In this document: in pieces, positions 8,779 to 18,179 of the stretch
Layout: every line of letters starts with the position of its first letter
Numbering within the stretch: the stretch's first letter is position 1
Assembly (NCBI RefSeq): GCF_013401515.1
Contig: NZ_CP058529.1
Coordinates: 2,232,001-2,296,000 of the forward strand
Direction of reading: 5' to 3'
DNA: 64,000 nt
DNA from: Halorarum halophilum
GTDB lineage: Archaea; Halobacteriota; Halobacteria; Halobacteriales; Haloferacaceae
Position numbers and translations under genes: made by a program
The notes under the pieces: model-generated
Databases searched by the model: none
What the model saw: the letters and a program-made list of their open reading frames with translations, nothing else
What the model was told of the DNA's origin: nothing

Positions 8779-11595
8779 CTACTCGACCAGGTGACACGCC
8801 GCGGGGTGGTCCCGCTCGTCGAGTGGTGGCTCCTCGCGTTCGCAGACGCTCTCGAACGTCTCCCGGAGCACGCGTTCGGCGGCCGCCCAGTCGTCGGCGG
8901 CCAGCCGTTCGGCGCTCTCCGCGACCGCCTCGTCCGCCCGCCGGGGGAGACCGGTGAGGCCGAACCGGGCTCGAAGCGCCTCCGCGATGGGTACGTCCGC
9001 GTCCACCGTCCGTCCGCCGTCGGTGGCGGCGGGTTGCTCCGATCCGCCACCCTCGACGAGCGCGGCCTCCTCGCGGATCCCCTCGAGATCGAGCGCCCGG
9101 TCCTCGACCCGCTGCCGGTAGTTCATCACCGCACGGAACTCCTCCTGTTCGACGTCGAGGTCGTCGGGCGGGATGACCTGCGGGCACCGCGTGCGGAAGT
9201 TGCAGCCCGACGGCGGGTCGATGGGCGAGGGAACGTCGCCCTCGAGGATGACCCGGTCGTCGGTGTCGGCGGTCGGATCCGGCACGGGGATCGCCGACAG
9301 AAGTGCCCGGGTGTACGGGTGCCGCGGATCGCGGAACAGTTCGTCGGTGTCGGCCACCTCGACTAGCTTCCCGAGGTACATCACCGCGACGCGGTCGCAG
9401 ATGTGCCGGACGACGGAGAGGTCGTGGGCGATGAACAGGAACGTCAGCCCGAACTCCGCCTGGAGGTCCTCGAGGAGGTTGAGGATCTGGGCCTGTACCG
9501 AGACGTCGAGCGCGGACACCGGCTCGTCACAGACGATGAAGTCCGGGTCAACCGCGAGGGCGCGGGCGATGCCGACGCGCTGGCGCTGCCCGCCCGAGAG
9601 TTCGTGTGGGTACCGGCCGCGCTGGCCGGGGTCGAGCCCGACGGCCTCGAGAAGTTCGTCGACTCGACGGCGTCGCTGCTCGCGCCGGGAGCTACCCTCG
9701 GGCGGGTCCTCCGCGGGGAGGTCGTGGATCTGGAGCGGTTCGGCGACGATCTGGCCCACCGTCATCCGGGGGTCGAGGCTCGACATCGGGTCCTGAAAGA
9801 TCATCTGGACGTCCCGCCGACGTTCCCGAAGCTCGTCGCTCGACAGCTCCGTGAGGTCCTCGCCGGCGAAGACCACCCGACCGTCGGTCGGTTCGAGCAG
9901 CCGGAGGAGCGCCCGACCCGTCGTTGACTTCCCGCAGCCGGACTCGCCGACGAGTCCGAGCGTCTCGCCCTCGTACACGTCGAAGTCGACGCCGTCGACG
10001 GCCTTCACGCTCTTCCGCTCGTCGGCGAGGAGTCGGTCCAGGTAGCCGTCGGCCCGGGAGAAGTGCTTCTTCAGCCCGTCGACCTCGACCAGCCGGTCGC
10101 CGATCTCATGACTCCCGGCACCGAGCGCGTCGTCGTCGCCGTACTCGGCCGTGTCGAACTCCTCGAGCACGCACTTCGAACGGTGGTCCACGTCCGCGGG
10201 GCCGTGCTGGAGGAACGGGATCGTGCCCCCGCGACACTCCTCGTGAGCCCACGGGCACCGGGGTGCGAAGTGGCACCCATCGGGGAGGTCGATGAGGTCG
10301 GGAACGTTGCCCTCGATGGGCTGGAGTCGCTCCTTCTGCTCGGTCGGAACCGACTCGAGCAGGGTGTACGTGTACGGGTGGGAGGGGTTCGTGAAGATCT
10401 CCTCGACCGGACCCTCCTCGACGATCTCGCCGGCGTACATCACGGCCACCCGATCGCACGTCTCGGCGACGACGCCGAGGTCGTGGGTGATCATCAGCAC
10501 CGACATGCCGAGTTCCTCCTGGAGGTCACCGATGAGGTCCAGGATCTGCGCCTGGATGGTCACGTCCAGCGCGGTGGTCGGCTCGTCTGCGACGAGCAGC
10601 CGAGGGCGACACGCGAGCGCGATGGCGATGAGGACGCGCTGGCGCATCCCCCCGGAGAACTCGTGTGGGTACTCCTCGACGCGCGACGCCGGCTCGGGGA
10701 TGCCGACCTCCGAGAGCACCTCGATCGTCCGCTCCAGCACGGTCTCGTCGACCTCGCCGCCCCCGACCTTCGGGAGGATCTCCCGGACGGCGTTCAGCCA
10801 GGTGTCGTCGGTCCGCCCGTCGAACTGGTGGAGTCGGAGCGACTCGGCCACCTGCTCGCCGACGGTGAGCGCCGGGTTCAGCGACGTCATCGGGTCCTGG
10901 AAGATCATGCTCATCTCGCCGCCGCGGACCGCCCGCATCGCCTCCTCCGGCGCGGCGGTCAGTTCGATCACCGCGTCCTCGACCTCGAGGCAATCGACCG
11001 CGCCCTCGGGGCGTTCGGCGGTCAGTACCCGCGGGTCGCGGCCGTCGAACGATTCAGGTGGGTCCACGAGTCGGGCTTCCTCGAGGAAGATGTAGCCGTC
11101 CGCCGCGCGGTCGGCGGCCGCGTCGAGATCCGCGGCGACTGCGTCGGGGTCGGCCGCGGCCCGGAGCTCCTCGGCGGCGTCGCGGGCGGTCTTCCCAATC
11201 CCATTCGGGTCCGCCAGGGCGGTGCAGTCCTCCGCGATCCCGTCGAGTTCGGCCGCAACGCCGCCGAGGTCGCCGTCCCGGCAGGCGTCCGCGAGTTCGT
11301 GGAGGGCGTCGACGAGCACCTTGGGATACGTGGCGACACCGTCGGCGAACCGCGGGAGCAGCCGCGCCGCGAGCGACGGGCTCCGGAGCGTCACCTCGCC
11401 GCCCACGACCTCGCCCGGGTCGTCGACGAGCCCCATCGCGGAGAGGGCCGTCACCGACTTGCCGGACCCCGACTCGCCGACGAGCCCGACCGTCTCGCCT
11501 TCCCGCACCGACAGGTCGACGCCGTCGACGGCCTTCACCTGCCCGCGTTCGGTGGCGAACTGGGTCCGGAGGTCCGAAACCGACAGCAGGTCCAT
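8779..11595 (-). CDS. dppDF: fused double ABC ATPase of peptide transporter (DppD-DppF fusion) with long insert
   Basis: A 938-residue fusion of the two nucleotide-binding subunits of a peptide importer. Domain 1 has Walker A GESGSGKS (41-48), Q-loop [11 protein letters not shown] (231-241), signature EFSGGMRQR (312-320) and Walker B LLVADEPT (333-340). It ends with the OppD tail ([11 protein letters not shown]). Domain 2 has Walker [29 protein letters not shown] and [12 protein letters not shown], then CNFRTRCPQ. Residues about 72-218, between Walker A and the Q-loop of domain 1, are a helical, Ala/Asp-rich insert absent from ordinary OppD. The last about 90 residues are a further acidic tail. 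ATG 11595 is chosen because MDLLSVSDL is the usual start of the ABC fold. It is the first gene of the operon. Confidence 0.92.
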   Translation of the reverse strand: MDLLSVSDLRTQFATERGQVKAVDGVDLSVREGETVGLVGESGSGKSVTALSAMGLVDDPGEVVGGEVTLRSPSLAARLLPRFADGVATYPKVLVDALHELADACRDGDLGGVAAELDGIAEDCTALADPNGIGKTARDAAEELRAAADPDAVAADLDAAADRAADGYIFLEEARLVDPPESFDGRDPRVLTAERPEGAVDCLEVEDAVIELTAAPEEAMRAVRGGEMSMIFQDPMTSLNPALTVGEQVAESLRLHQFDGRTDDTWLNAVREILPKVGGGEVDETVLERTIEVLSEVGIPEPASRVEEYPHEFSGGMRQRVLIAIALACRPRLLVADEPTTALDVTIQAQILDLIGDLQEELGMSVLMITHDLGVVAETCDRVAVMYAGEIVEEGPVEEIFTNPSHPYTYTLLESVPTEQKERLQPIEGNVPDLIDLPDGCHFAPRCPWAHEECRGGTIPFLQHGPADVDHRSKCVLEEFDTAEYGDDDALGAGSHEIGDRLVEVDGLKKHFSRADGYLDRLLADERKSVKAVDGVDFDVYEGETLGLVGESGCGKSTTGRALLRLLEPTDGRVVFAGEDLTELSSDELRERRRDVQMIFQDPMSSLDPRMTVGQIVAEPLQIHDLPAEDPPEGSSRREQRRRRVDELLEAVGLDPGQRGRYPHELSGGQRQRVGIARALAVDPDFIVCDEPVSALDVSVQAQILNLLEDLQAEFGLTFLFIAHDLSVVRHICDRVAVMYLGKLVEVADTDELFRDPRHPYTRALLSAIPVPDPTADTDDRVILEGDVPSPIDPPSGCNFRTRCPQVIPPDDLDVEQEEFRAVMNYRQRVEDRALDLEGIREEAALVEGGGSEQPAATDGGRTVDADVPIAEALRARFGLTGLPRRADEAVAESAERLAADDWAAAERVLRETFESVCEREEPPLDERDHPAACHLVE

Positions 11596-11692
11596 GCCCT
11601 GGCATGGCTCGCCCCTTCCGGAATACCTTTCGATGCGGCCCGGTGGCCGCCGAAGGCAACCGTTTTCACGCGGCGTACCCCGAGCCACTCCT

Positions 11693-12238
11693 ATGGCCGG
11701 TAGTCACCCGCTCTCGGGCGTGCAGGACCGCTGGGAGGCGGTCGTGGAGGACATGGAGGCGACCGCCGACGAGTACCGCGAGGCGGGCTGGGAGGCGCTC
11801 GAACTCCACCCCGGCGACGTGACGGCGCTCCCGACGGCCTCGGCCGCCGTCGAGTCCGACCGGACGGGCCTCGACGTGCTCCTCCCCGGCGACGAGTTCC
11901 GTGATCTGGAGGAGCTCGTCGAGGACGCGGCGTTCGACGAGTACGACGCCTACCGGGGCCAGGAGGGCGACGTCGTCTTCCTCGTCGTCGCGATGAAGGC
12001 GCCCGACGAGGGACTGGTCGTCGTGTTCCCGGTGTACTACGCGCTCCGCGAGGCTGGGGAGATGCTGAAGCGGGTCGCCGCGCGCGGCGAGATGTGGACG
12101 TACCTCCGGCCGCTCGACGACTCCCGGCGCGTCGTCTTCTCGCAGCACGAACCCGACAACCTCCTACCGGCGGACTACGGGGACGAGGAGGGGGAGTCGG
12201 GTGACGTGGAGGACGGAGAATCGACCGACGAGGAGTAG
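11693..12238 (+). CDS. conserved haloarchaeal protein, unknown function
   Basis: A 181-residue, very acidic soluble protein. The N-terminal third is helical ([20 protein letters not shown]), followed by an alpha/beta region with [20 protein letters not shown] (about 96-115) and a tail of D and E residues. I remember similar haloarchaeal proteins without known function. It is divergent from the transporter operon, 97 bases away, so the promoters of both lie in that gap. No catalytic motif is visible. ATG 11693 is the first start after the gap and gives the usual N-terminal helix. Confidence 0.75.
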   Translation: MAGSHPLSGVQDRWEAVVEDMEATADEYREAGWEALELHPGDVTALPTASAAVESDRTGLDVLLPGDEFRDLEELVEDAAFDEYDAYRGQEGDVVFLVVAMKAPDEGLVVVFPVYYALREAGEMLKRVAARGEMWTYLRPLDDSRRVVFSQHEPDNLLPADYGDEEGESGDVEDGESTDEE

Positions 12239-12407
12239 GGGAACGACGGCTCACGGATGGCACGGATGGCGAACAGGCGACGCCTGCGAATCCGCGGGGC
12301 GTCGGCGTCGCACGACCGCTGCCCGCCCCGGGTTGCGAGTTACCGCACGTGGGGTCTGGTCCCGTTTTCGGGTTTGAACCTTCGGCACCAACGCTGACGA
12401 GGAGGAG

Positions 12408-12980
12408 TCAGTCGAACGAGACGTCCGTCAGTTCCGTCGTCTCGCCGAACAGCCAGTCGGCGTGCTCGACCGCGTAGTCCCTATGGTCCTCGGTGATGTA
12501 GCCGAGCGCGTCGGCCACGACGATCGGGCGGTAGTCCCGCAGGCCGGCGGAGGCGGCGGTGTGGAGGACGCAGACGTTCGCGAGGGTGCCACAGAACACC
12601 AGGTCGTCGACGCCGTGCGTGTCGAGCCACCCCTCCAGGTTCGTCCGGTAGAAGGCGTCGTACGTGTGCTTGTCGACGACGTGGGCGGCGTCCTCGGTCG
12701 GGAGGTCGTCGATCAGTTCGGCCTCCCAGGAGCCCTCGACCACGTGCTCGCCCCAGCGCTCGAACTCGTCGTAGTAGTGGGCGTCCTCGAACTGTTCGGG
12801 CGGGTGGACGTCCCGCGTGTAGACGACAGGAACGTCGGCGGCGGACGCGCGCTCGACGAGCGTCCGAACAGGCTCGATGGCGTTCTCGCTCGGTTCCGCG
12901 TGCAGGCTGCCGTCCGGGTGACAGAACCCGTTCTGCATGTCGACCACGATGACGGCGGTGATGTCGGGGTCGAACGACAT
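12408..12980 (-). CDS. pncA: nicotinamidase-like cysteine hydrolase (isochorismatase superfamily)
   Basis: A 190-residue isochorismatase-fold hydrolase. The catalytic triad is visible: Asp in VIVVDMQNGFCH (near residue 14), Lys in VVDKHTYDAF (near 102) and the nucleophile Cys in CGTLANVCVLHTA (near 138), with the usual preceding cis-peptide region. TRDVHPPEQFEDAH may hold the metal ligands of nicotinamidase. A nicotinate phosphoribosyltransferase gene lies 1.8 kb away, which supports nicotinamide-to-nicotinate conversion in NAD salvage. That specificity is inferred; other amidohydrolases of the fold remain possible. The open frame runs much further upstream, but ATG 12980 begins the recognisable strand. 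Confidence 0.8.
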   Translation of the reverse strand: MSFDPDITAVIVVDMQNGFCHPDGSLHAEPSENAIEPVRTLVERASAADVPVVYTRDVHPPEQFEDAHYYDEFERWGEHVVEGSWEAELIDDLPTEDAAHVVDKHTYDAFYRTNLEGWLDTHGVDDLVFCGTLANVCVLHTAASAGLRDYRPIVVADALGYITEDHRDYAVEHADWLFGETTELTDVSFD

Positions 12981-13067
12981 ACGTGAGGCCTCGCGGTCCG
13001 CGAAGAAAAGCGCTCGCCCCCGTGAACCCCGGACAAGGTACTTACACCCCCAGTACCATGCCGACAT

Positions 13068-14705
13068 ATGCGACGTTCCTCCCCGTCCGAACCCGTTCGG
13101 CGGTTCGGTGCGCTCGTCCTCGCCGCCCTCCTCGTGCTGTCGGTGGTCGCACCGGCCACCGCCGCCGCCGTCCCGAGCGAAGTGCCGAAGGCGCAGTCCG
13201 ACGGGGAGGGCGACGGCCCGCCGGACCCCGAGAACGACACCATCGGGTGGGAGAACGGCGTCTGGCACAACGAGAGCATCGACGTGAACCAGTCGGACGG
13301 CCTCACCGACAGGGAACTCGACCTGTTCGTGGCGCGGTCGATGGCCCGCGTGGAGTACATCCGCGAGGAGGAGTTCGAGGCCACCGTCCCCGTCGAGGTC
13401 ATCTCCCGCGAGGAGTACCGCAACCGCACCGCGACCGACGCCGGGAACGGGACGGCGTACAACCGGTGGAACGACCAGGTGTGGGAGTCGCTGTTCATCG
13501 TCGGCGAGGACACCAGTTCCGCCGAGGCGCTCAGCGAGACGCAGGGGTCGTCGGTCGCCGGCTTCTACTCCCCCGCCGACGACCAGATCAAGATCATCAC
13601 GGACTCGCCCGACTCGCCGACGGTCAGCAACGCGACGCTCGTCCACGAACTGGTCCACGCGCTCCAGGACCAGCAGTACGACCTGACGAACGAGACGTAC
13701 AGGGGGCAGACGCAGGACGGCAACCTCGCCATCAACGGCATCGTCGAGGGCGGGGCGAACTACGTCGAGGCGCGCTACTCCCAGCGCTGTGGCAACGAGT
13801 GGGACTGCGTGGAGACGCCCGGCAGCGAGGCCGGCGGCGGCAGCCCGCCGAACCTCGGCATCCTCCTCACCATCTTCAACCCGTACTCCGACGGCCCGGT
13901 GTACGTGGACGAACTCGTCCAGGAGGGCGGCTGGGCGGCCTACGAGGAGCGCATGCGGAACCCCCCGGCCTCCACCGAGCAGGTCATCCACGTGACCGAC
14001 GAGGAGCCGGAGCCGATCGAATTCGAGGACTCCGCGCGGAACGGCTGGGAGACGTTCCCCGGACAGGGCGAGAACGGCTCCGACACCGTCGGCGAGGCGT
14101 CGATCTACTCGATGTTCTGGTACCAGGCGTCGGAGTACAACGCCGACACGATCGATCCGCAGACGCTGTTCGCCACGGAGGGCCAGTACGACGTGTACAA
14201 CTACGACGCGGCGCCCTCGAACGGCTGGGCGAACGACCGGGTGTTCCCGTACCGCAACGGCGAGGGTGAGAACGCGAGGTACGGCTACGTCTGGAAGACC
14301 GCCTGGGACACCGAGTCCGACGCGACGGAGTTCCGCGACGCGTACCTGCGGATGCTCGACGCACACGACGCCCGGGAGACCGACGAGGGCTACTACGTCG
14401 TCCCCGACGGCCCGTTCGCGGACGCGTTCCTCGTCGTCCAGAACGGCACCCAGATCGTCGTCGTCAACGGGCCGAACGTCGACGCCGTGAAGGACATCCG
14501 CCCGTCGCTCGCCCCGCCGACGGAGACGCTGAGCGAGACCGCGACGATGGCCCCCGGGACGGACGAGGACCCGAACGGTGGGAGCGACACGACCGCGGAC
14601 CCGATGCCGGAGAGCCCGACGACCGAGACGACCGGCGCCGGGTTCGGCTTCCTCGTCGCGGTCATCGCCGTCGGCGTCGCCGGCCTGCTCGCACGCCGGA
14701 GCTAG
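13068..14705 (+). CDS. surface metalloprotease-like protein, Hvo_1808 family, with C-terminal anchor
   Basis: A 545-residue secreted protein. It has a Sec-type signal peptide (about 1-33: RRFGALVLAALLVLSVVA, then ATAAA), a large extracellular region and a C-terminal sorting tail (TETTGAGFGFLVAVIAVGVA, then GLLARRS). The tail resembles PGF-CTERM archaeosortase signals, preceded by a Thr/Pro/Glu-rich spacer. HELVH at residues 193-197 is a zinc-protease HExxH motif, with EGGANYVEA about 40 residues later as a possible third-ligand helix, so a gluzincin-like fold is likely. I recall this as the Hvo_1808 surface-protein family, whose function is not known to me. Many N-x-S/T sites fit glycosylation. 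It lies between the two NAD salvage genes. Confidence 0.83.
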   Translation: MRRSSPSEPVRRFGALVLAALLVLSVVAPATAAAVPSEVPKAQSDGEGDGPPDPENDTIGWENGVWHNESIDVNQSDGLTDRELDLFVARSMARVEYIREEEFEATVPVEVISREEYRNRTATDAGNGTAYNRWNDQVWESLFIVGEDTSSAEALSETQGSSVAGFYSPADDQIKIITDSPDSPTVSNATLVHELVHALQDQQYDLTNETYRGQTQDGNLAINGIVEGGANYVEARYSQRCGNEWDCVETPGSEAGGGSPPNLGILLTIFNPYSDGPVYVDELVQEGGWAAYEERMRNPPASTEQVIHVTDEEPEPIEFEDSARNGWETFPGQGENGSDTVGEASIYSMFWYQASEYNADTIDPQTLFATEGQYDVYNYDAAPSNGWANDRVFPYRNGEGENARYGYVWKTAWDTESDATEFRDAYLRMLDAHDARETDEGYYVVPDGPFADAFLVVQNGTQIVVVNGPNVDAVKDIRPSLAPPTETLSETATMAPGTDEDPNGGSDTTADPMPESPTTETTGAGFGFLVAVIAVGVAGLLARRS

Positions 14706-14754
14706 GGACGCGAGCGGCAACCACGACTCGGAACCGGACGCGGTCGGAAGCGTG

Positions 14755-14761
14755 TTTTTTT
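14755..14761 (+). terminator. T-run, possible intrinsic terminator
   Basis: Seven consecutive T residues lie about 50 bases after the stop of the surface-protein gene. Oligo-T tracts on the coding strand act as archaeal terminators. The run also sits at -32 to -26 relative to the start of the next gene, so it could instead belong to that gene's promoter. Confidence 0.4.
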
Positions 14762-14786
14762 GGCCCGGCCCGGTGAACGGCCGACA

Positions 14787-15956
14787 ATGGATTCCTCCGC
14801 GCCGGATTTCGACGTCGTCACCCCCGCGGCCATCCGGGAGGGTCGCGCGACGGACGCCTACTTTGCCCGGACCGAGGAGACGCTTCGACACGCGGGCCGT
14901 AACCCCAGCGTCGTCGCCGAGGTGACGGCCGACCAGTTCCCCGACGGCGAGTTCGAACTCCTCGCCGGCGTGAAGGACGCGGCCGCGCTGCTCGCGGGCC
15001 ACGACGTCGACGTCGACGCGCTCCCGGAGGGGACGCTGTTCGACGGCGGCCCCGTGATGCGCATCGAGGGCGACTACCTCTCGTTCGCGCGGGCGGAGAC
15101 GTCGCTGCTCGGCTTCCTCTCGCACGCCTCCGGCGTCGCCACCGCCGCGCTGGAGTGTCGCCGTGCGGCGCCCGACGCGAACGTGCTCTCGTTCGGCGCC
15201 CGGCACGTCCACCCGAGCGTCGCCGCGATGATCGAGCGAAGCGCGCTCGTCGGCGGCTTCGACGGCTTCTCGCACGTCGCCGCCGGCGAGGTCATCGGCC
15301 GGGAGGCGTCGGGGACGATGCCCCACGCGCTGCTCATCATCTTCGGCCGTGGCGAGCAGGAGGCCGCCTGGCGCGCATTCGACGAGGCGGTGCCGGAAGA
15401 CACCCCCCGGATCGCCCTCTGTGACACCTACTCCGACGAGAAGGACGAGGTGATCCGGGCAGTGGAGACGCTCGGTGACCGGCTCTCGGGCGTCAGGCTC
15501 GACACGACCGGCTCGCGCCGGGGCGACTTCCGGCACATCATCCGCGAGGTACAGTGGGAACTGGACGCGCGCGAGCTCGGCGACGTGGACGTGTTCCTCT
15601 CGGGCGGGCTCGGTCCGGACGACCTCCGGAAGCTCCGGGACGTGGGCGACGGCTTCGGCGTCGGCGGTTACGTCAGCAACGCGGACCCGGTGGACTTCGC
15701 GCTGGACATCGTCGAGGTCGACGGCGAACCGGCGGCGAAACGCGGGAAGCTCTCGGGCGCGAAGGAGGTGTACCGGACCTCCGCGGGTGAGCATCTGGTC
15801 GGATTGCGCGGGCGCGATGAACCCGAGGACGGCGAGGCGCTGCTGGAGCCGCTGATCCGGGACGGGGAGATCGTGCGGGAGTTCTCGATCGACGACGCCG
15901 CCGAGCGGGCGCTGGAGGACGCGGAGTTGACCGGATTCGGTTCTGATTCGGAGTAG
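14787..15956 (+). CDS. pncB: nicotinate phosphoribosyltransferase
   Basis: A 389-residue enzyme that joins nicotinate to PRPP to give nicotinate mononucleotide in NAD salvage (EC 6.3.4.21). Family landmarks are FDVVTPAAIREGRATDAYF at the start, the Cys- and Ala-rich helix SHASGVATAALECRRAA, LSFGARHVHP near 135, GEVIGREASGTMPHALLI near 170-187, LCDTYSDEKDE near 211-221 and the phosphate-binding region VFLSGGLGPDDLRKL. Length and order fit archaeal NAPRTase. The start ATG 14787 follows a T-rich stretch. It is close to the nicotinamidase-like gene, so both steps from nicotinamide to NaMN may be encoded here. Confidence 0.92.
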   Translation: MDSSAPDFDVVTPAAIREGRATDAYFARTEETLRHAGRNPSVVAEVTADQFPDGEFELLAGVKDAAALLAGHDVDVDALPEGTLFDGGPVMRIEGDYLSFARAETSLLGFLSHASGVATAALECRRAAPDANVLSFGARHVHPSVAAMIERSALVGGFDGFSHVAAGEVIGREASGTMPHALLIIFGRGEQEAAWRAFDEAVPEDTPRIALCDTYSDEKDEVIRAVETLGDRLSGVRLDTTGSRRGDFRHIIREVQWELDARELGDVDVFLSGGLGPDDLRKLRDVGDGFGVGGYVSNADPVDFALDIVEVDGEPAAKRGKLSGAKEVYRTSAGEHLVGLRGRDEPEDGEALLEPLIRDGEIVREFSIDDAAERALEDAELTGFGSDSE

Positions 15957-16633
15957 GGGGCGGCGATTGTTCGGCTGGTTTCGGCGCTTCTGCTACCACT
16001 ACCGCGACTTGGAAAGTCCCACCCTGCTGGATGGTCGATCGAGCGTCGTGTTTACTCCCCACGCCTCCCCGGCGGGCGCGGCTCGCTCACTTCGCAGGAC
16101 TCGCTTCGCTCGACCCGCGTGCTCTCGTTCGCTTCGCTCACGAGAACTTCGTTCGCTCGCGGTGCGCCCGCCGCATCCCCCTGACCATCGGCTGGCGAAC
16201 GTTCCAGTGGACTACCGAGTGCGCACGCGGTCGGTAGTCAGGCCGCTTTGCTCGACCGAAAGTCCGGCGGGTGGGACTGGAAGGGGCCGCGGCTCTCGGG
16301 GAAGCTCTCGTGAGCGCAGCGAACGAGAGTTCGGAAGTCGAGCGGAGCGAGTCTTCCGTAAGCGCGGACCGAAAAGCACCGCAGGGAGGCGAGCGAAGCG
16401 AGCCGACCGAGGAGCGTGGTTCGAAAGGCGCTCCGCGCCTTTCGTCATCACGAAAGACTGCGCAAAGCGCAGTCTTTCGAACGACAGCGGCCGCACCGAC
16501 CCGAGAGCCGCGGGGGCTTCCGCAGTCGTCACTACGCTAGTGGAAGCAGAAATCGACACCCCACTAACGACCGAGATACCTTAAACGAACACGAACACAG
16601 AGGAGGGGAACACCTTTCACTCGTTCCGCCGGA
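15957..16633. repeat. 677-base gene-free region with repeat modules and two perfect hairpins
   Basis: I see no credible gene. From about 16060 to 16180 it is low-complexity sequence built of TTCGCTCGAC/CGCTCAC words. A copy of the GGGACTGAAAGGGGCC-type repeat (one mismatch) is at 16268-16300. At 16422-16444 there is a perfect 10-bp hairpin with loop TCC (arm CGAAAGGCGC). At 16451-16479 there is a perfect 13-bp hairpin with loop AAA (arm CGAAAGACTGCGC). A GGGGGCTTCCGCAGTCG module, also found at 23348, lies at 16512-16530. The last 60 bases, with ACCTTAAAC, probably hold the promoter of the next gene. Confidence 0.8.
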
Positions 16634-16642
16634 GTGACCCCC

Positions 16643-17089
16643 ATGAGCCTGACCGTCGAGCGCGTACTGGCCCCGGTGGACGGGAGCGACGAGTCGCTGG
16701 AGGCCGTCGAGTACGCCGTCGCGGTCGCCGAACGCTACGACGCGTCCGTCCACGCCGTCTACGTGCTGGGCGAGGAGGTCGTCCGGGCCATCGAGACCGA
16801 CGCAGTCGACGAGTCCGAGGTCGCGGAGGACACCGAGGCGTTCACGGGGACCGTGCGCGAGCTGGCCGAGGAGCACGACGTCGGCATCTCCTCCTCCATC
16901 GCCTACGGCTTCTCGACGAACCGGAAGTCGCGCCACCCGGGCAGCGTCATCCTCGACACCGCCGAGGAGATCTCTGCCGACTTCATCGTCATCCCCCGCG
17001 AACCCCTCACGGGCGAACCCGGCGAGGTGCTGGAGAAGGCCGCAGAGTACGTGCTGCTGTACGCGAGTCAGCCGGTCCTCTCGGTCTGA
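16643..17089 (+). CDS. universal stress protein (UspA family)
   Basis: A 148-residue UspA-fold protein. It starts with the typical strand VERVLAPVDGSDESLEAVEYA, where Asp (in PVDGS) contacts nucleotide in ATP-binding members. It ends with EYVLLYASQPVLSV, the usual last strand. The nucleotide-binding pattern G-x2-G-x9-G-S is poorly kept (FIVIPREPLTGEPGEVLEKA), so ATP binding is doubtful. ATG 16643 is preferred over GTG at 16634. The gene is convergent with an acetyltransferase-UspA pair on the other strand. Confidence 0.85.
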   Translation: MSLTVERVLAPVDGSDESLEAVEYAVAVAERYDASVHAVYVLGEEVVRAIETDAVDESEVAEDTEAFTGTVRELAEEHDVGISSSIAYGFSTNRKSRHPGSVILDTAEEISADFIVIPREPLTGEPGEVLEKAAEYVLLYASQPVLSV

Positions 17090-17094
17090 ACCGG

Positions 17095-17643
17095 CTAGGT
17101 ATCCCCGTCGGAGTCCGCGAGTCGCGCGGTCATCTCCAGTTCGAACGACTCGGAGCTGGTGGTCTCGAAGCCGACCTTCTTGTACAGCGCCACCGCGGGG
17201 CGGTTCCAGCGCTCGACGGTGAGCCATACGTTCTCTGCGCCGTTCGCGGCGCCGTGGCCGAGCAGTCCCTCGATGAGCCGCGTCCCGATTCCGGCGCCCT
17301 GGTACGCCTGGAGCACGAAGATGGCGAGTTCGTACGCGTCGGTGTCGGCGACGAGCGTAGCATGGCCCGCCGCCGCGTCCCCGTCCCAGGCGACGACGTT
17401 GTAGCCCCCGCTGCCGAGGATCGTGTCGAGCCAGTCGCGCACGCGCTCCTCGTTGCTCGGCGGGATTCCCTGCGCGCGGTCCGCCGGGTCGAACGCGTCG
17501 TACATCTCCACGAGCGCCTCGAACTCCCCGTCGCTCCCGTCGTACGGCCGGATCTCGATCTCGCGACCCTCGCCGTCCGTGAACGAGAACGGCGGGTCGG
17601 GGAACGGGCCGGCCGGTTCGTCGGGGTAGATGCGGTCGCTCAT
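17095..17643 (-). CDS. GNAT family N-acetyltransferase
   Basis: A 182-residue acetyltransferase. IEIRPYDGSDGEFEALVEMY opens the fold. The acetyl-CoA loop is visible as VLQAYQGAGIGTRLIEGLL (pattern Q-x2-G-x-G, near residue 125), followed by NVWLTVERWNRPAVALYKKVGF, the usual final strand and helix. The acceptor substrate is unknown. Its ATG overlaps the stop of the upstream UspA-like gene by four bases (ATGA), so translation is probably coupled. A link to stress signalling by protein acetylation is possible but only inferred from this pairing. Confidence 0.88.
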   Translation of the reverse strand: MSDRIYPDEPAGPFPDPPFSFTDGEGREIEIRPYDGSDGEFEALVEMYDAFDPADRAQGIPPSNEERVRDWLDTILGSGGYNVVAWDGDAAAGHATLVADTDAYELAIFVLQAYQGAGIGTRLIEGLLGHGAANGAENVWLTVERWNRPAVALYKKVGFETTSSESFELEMTARLADSDGDT

Positions 17644-18008
17644 CTGACCAGCATCACCGACACCTGCGAGTTCAGGAGGACGAACTGGGCGATCTGGCCG
17701 AGGTTGATCTTCCCCATCGGGCTCCGCTGTCCGCCGCCGATTGCGATGCAGTCGAACCCCTCGGACTCGGCGATGTCGACGAGTCGGCTCCCGGCGTCCC
17801 CCCTCACGCATCGCACTTCGGCGTCCAGCCCCGCCTCGTCCAGCACGGACCGGGCGTGGGACTCGACGTCCGCCAGCGACGCGTCGACCTCGGGGTTCTC
17901 CACGACGGCGACGGTGAGGTCGTCGCCGGCGACCCGGGTGCGCTCGACCGTCCTCTCGAGCGCGGTGAGGGAGTCGTCGCTCCCGCCCATCCCCAGCAGC
18001 ACTTTCAT
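17640..18008 (-). CDS. universal stress protein-like (UspA fold)
   Basis: A 122-residue small UspA-fold protein: MKVLLGMGGSDDSLTALERT at the start, FDCIAIGGGQRSPMGKINLG (nucleotide-binding region, residues about 90-109) and the final strand SQVSVMLVR. The loop GGGQRSPMGK keeps a glycine-rich turn like the ATP-binding family members. ATG 18008 is chosen over an upstream in-frame start because MKVLLG is the first strand. It is translationally coupled to the downstream acetyltransferase gene (four-base overlap). It is shorter than the usual 140 residues. Confidence 0.82.
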   Translation of the reverse strand: MKVLLGMGGSDDSLTALERTVERTRVAGDDLTVAVVENPEVDASLADVESHARSVLDEAGLDAEVRCVRGDAGSRLVDIAESEGFDCIAIGGGQRSPMGKINLGQIAQFVLLNSQVSVMLVR

Positions 18009-18179
18009 GCAACCGAGGTCGGAAGCGCCGGACAAAAGCGTGCCGCCGCGGCCGGTTCGGCGTACTCTCCCGCGTTCCCGCCGGGAGCGGCACCGCGCGA
18101 TCCCTCCGGAGGACCGGCCGCCGGCCGGGTGTCTGACGCACGGGAACGGGTTTTTACGAGCGGGCCGGATACGGGGGGT

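Noticed and set aside
12981-15794. Long reverse-strand open frame extending the nicotinamidase-like gene upstream to over 1,100 codons
   Set aside because: It is antisense to the surface-protein and NAPRTase genes, has biased Arg/Val-Gly composition, and the real domain starts at ATG 12980.
16031-16590. Several short open frames in the 16 kb gap
   Set aside because: They translate low-complexity CGCTTCGCTCG-type repeats into Arg/Ser-rich strings with no family match.
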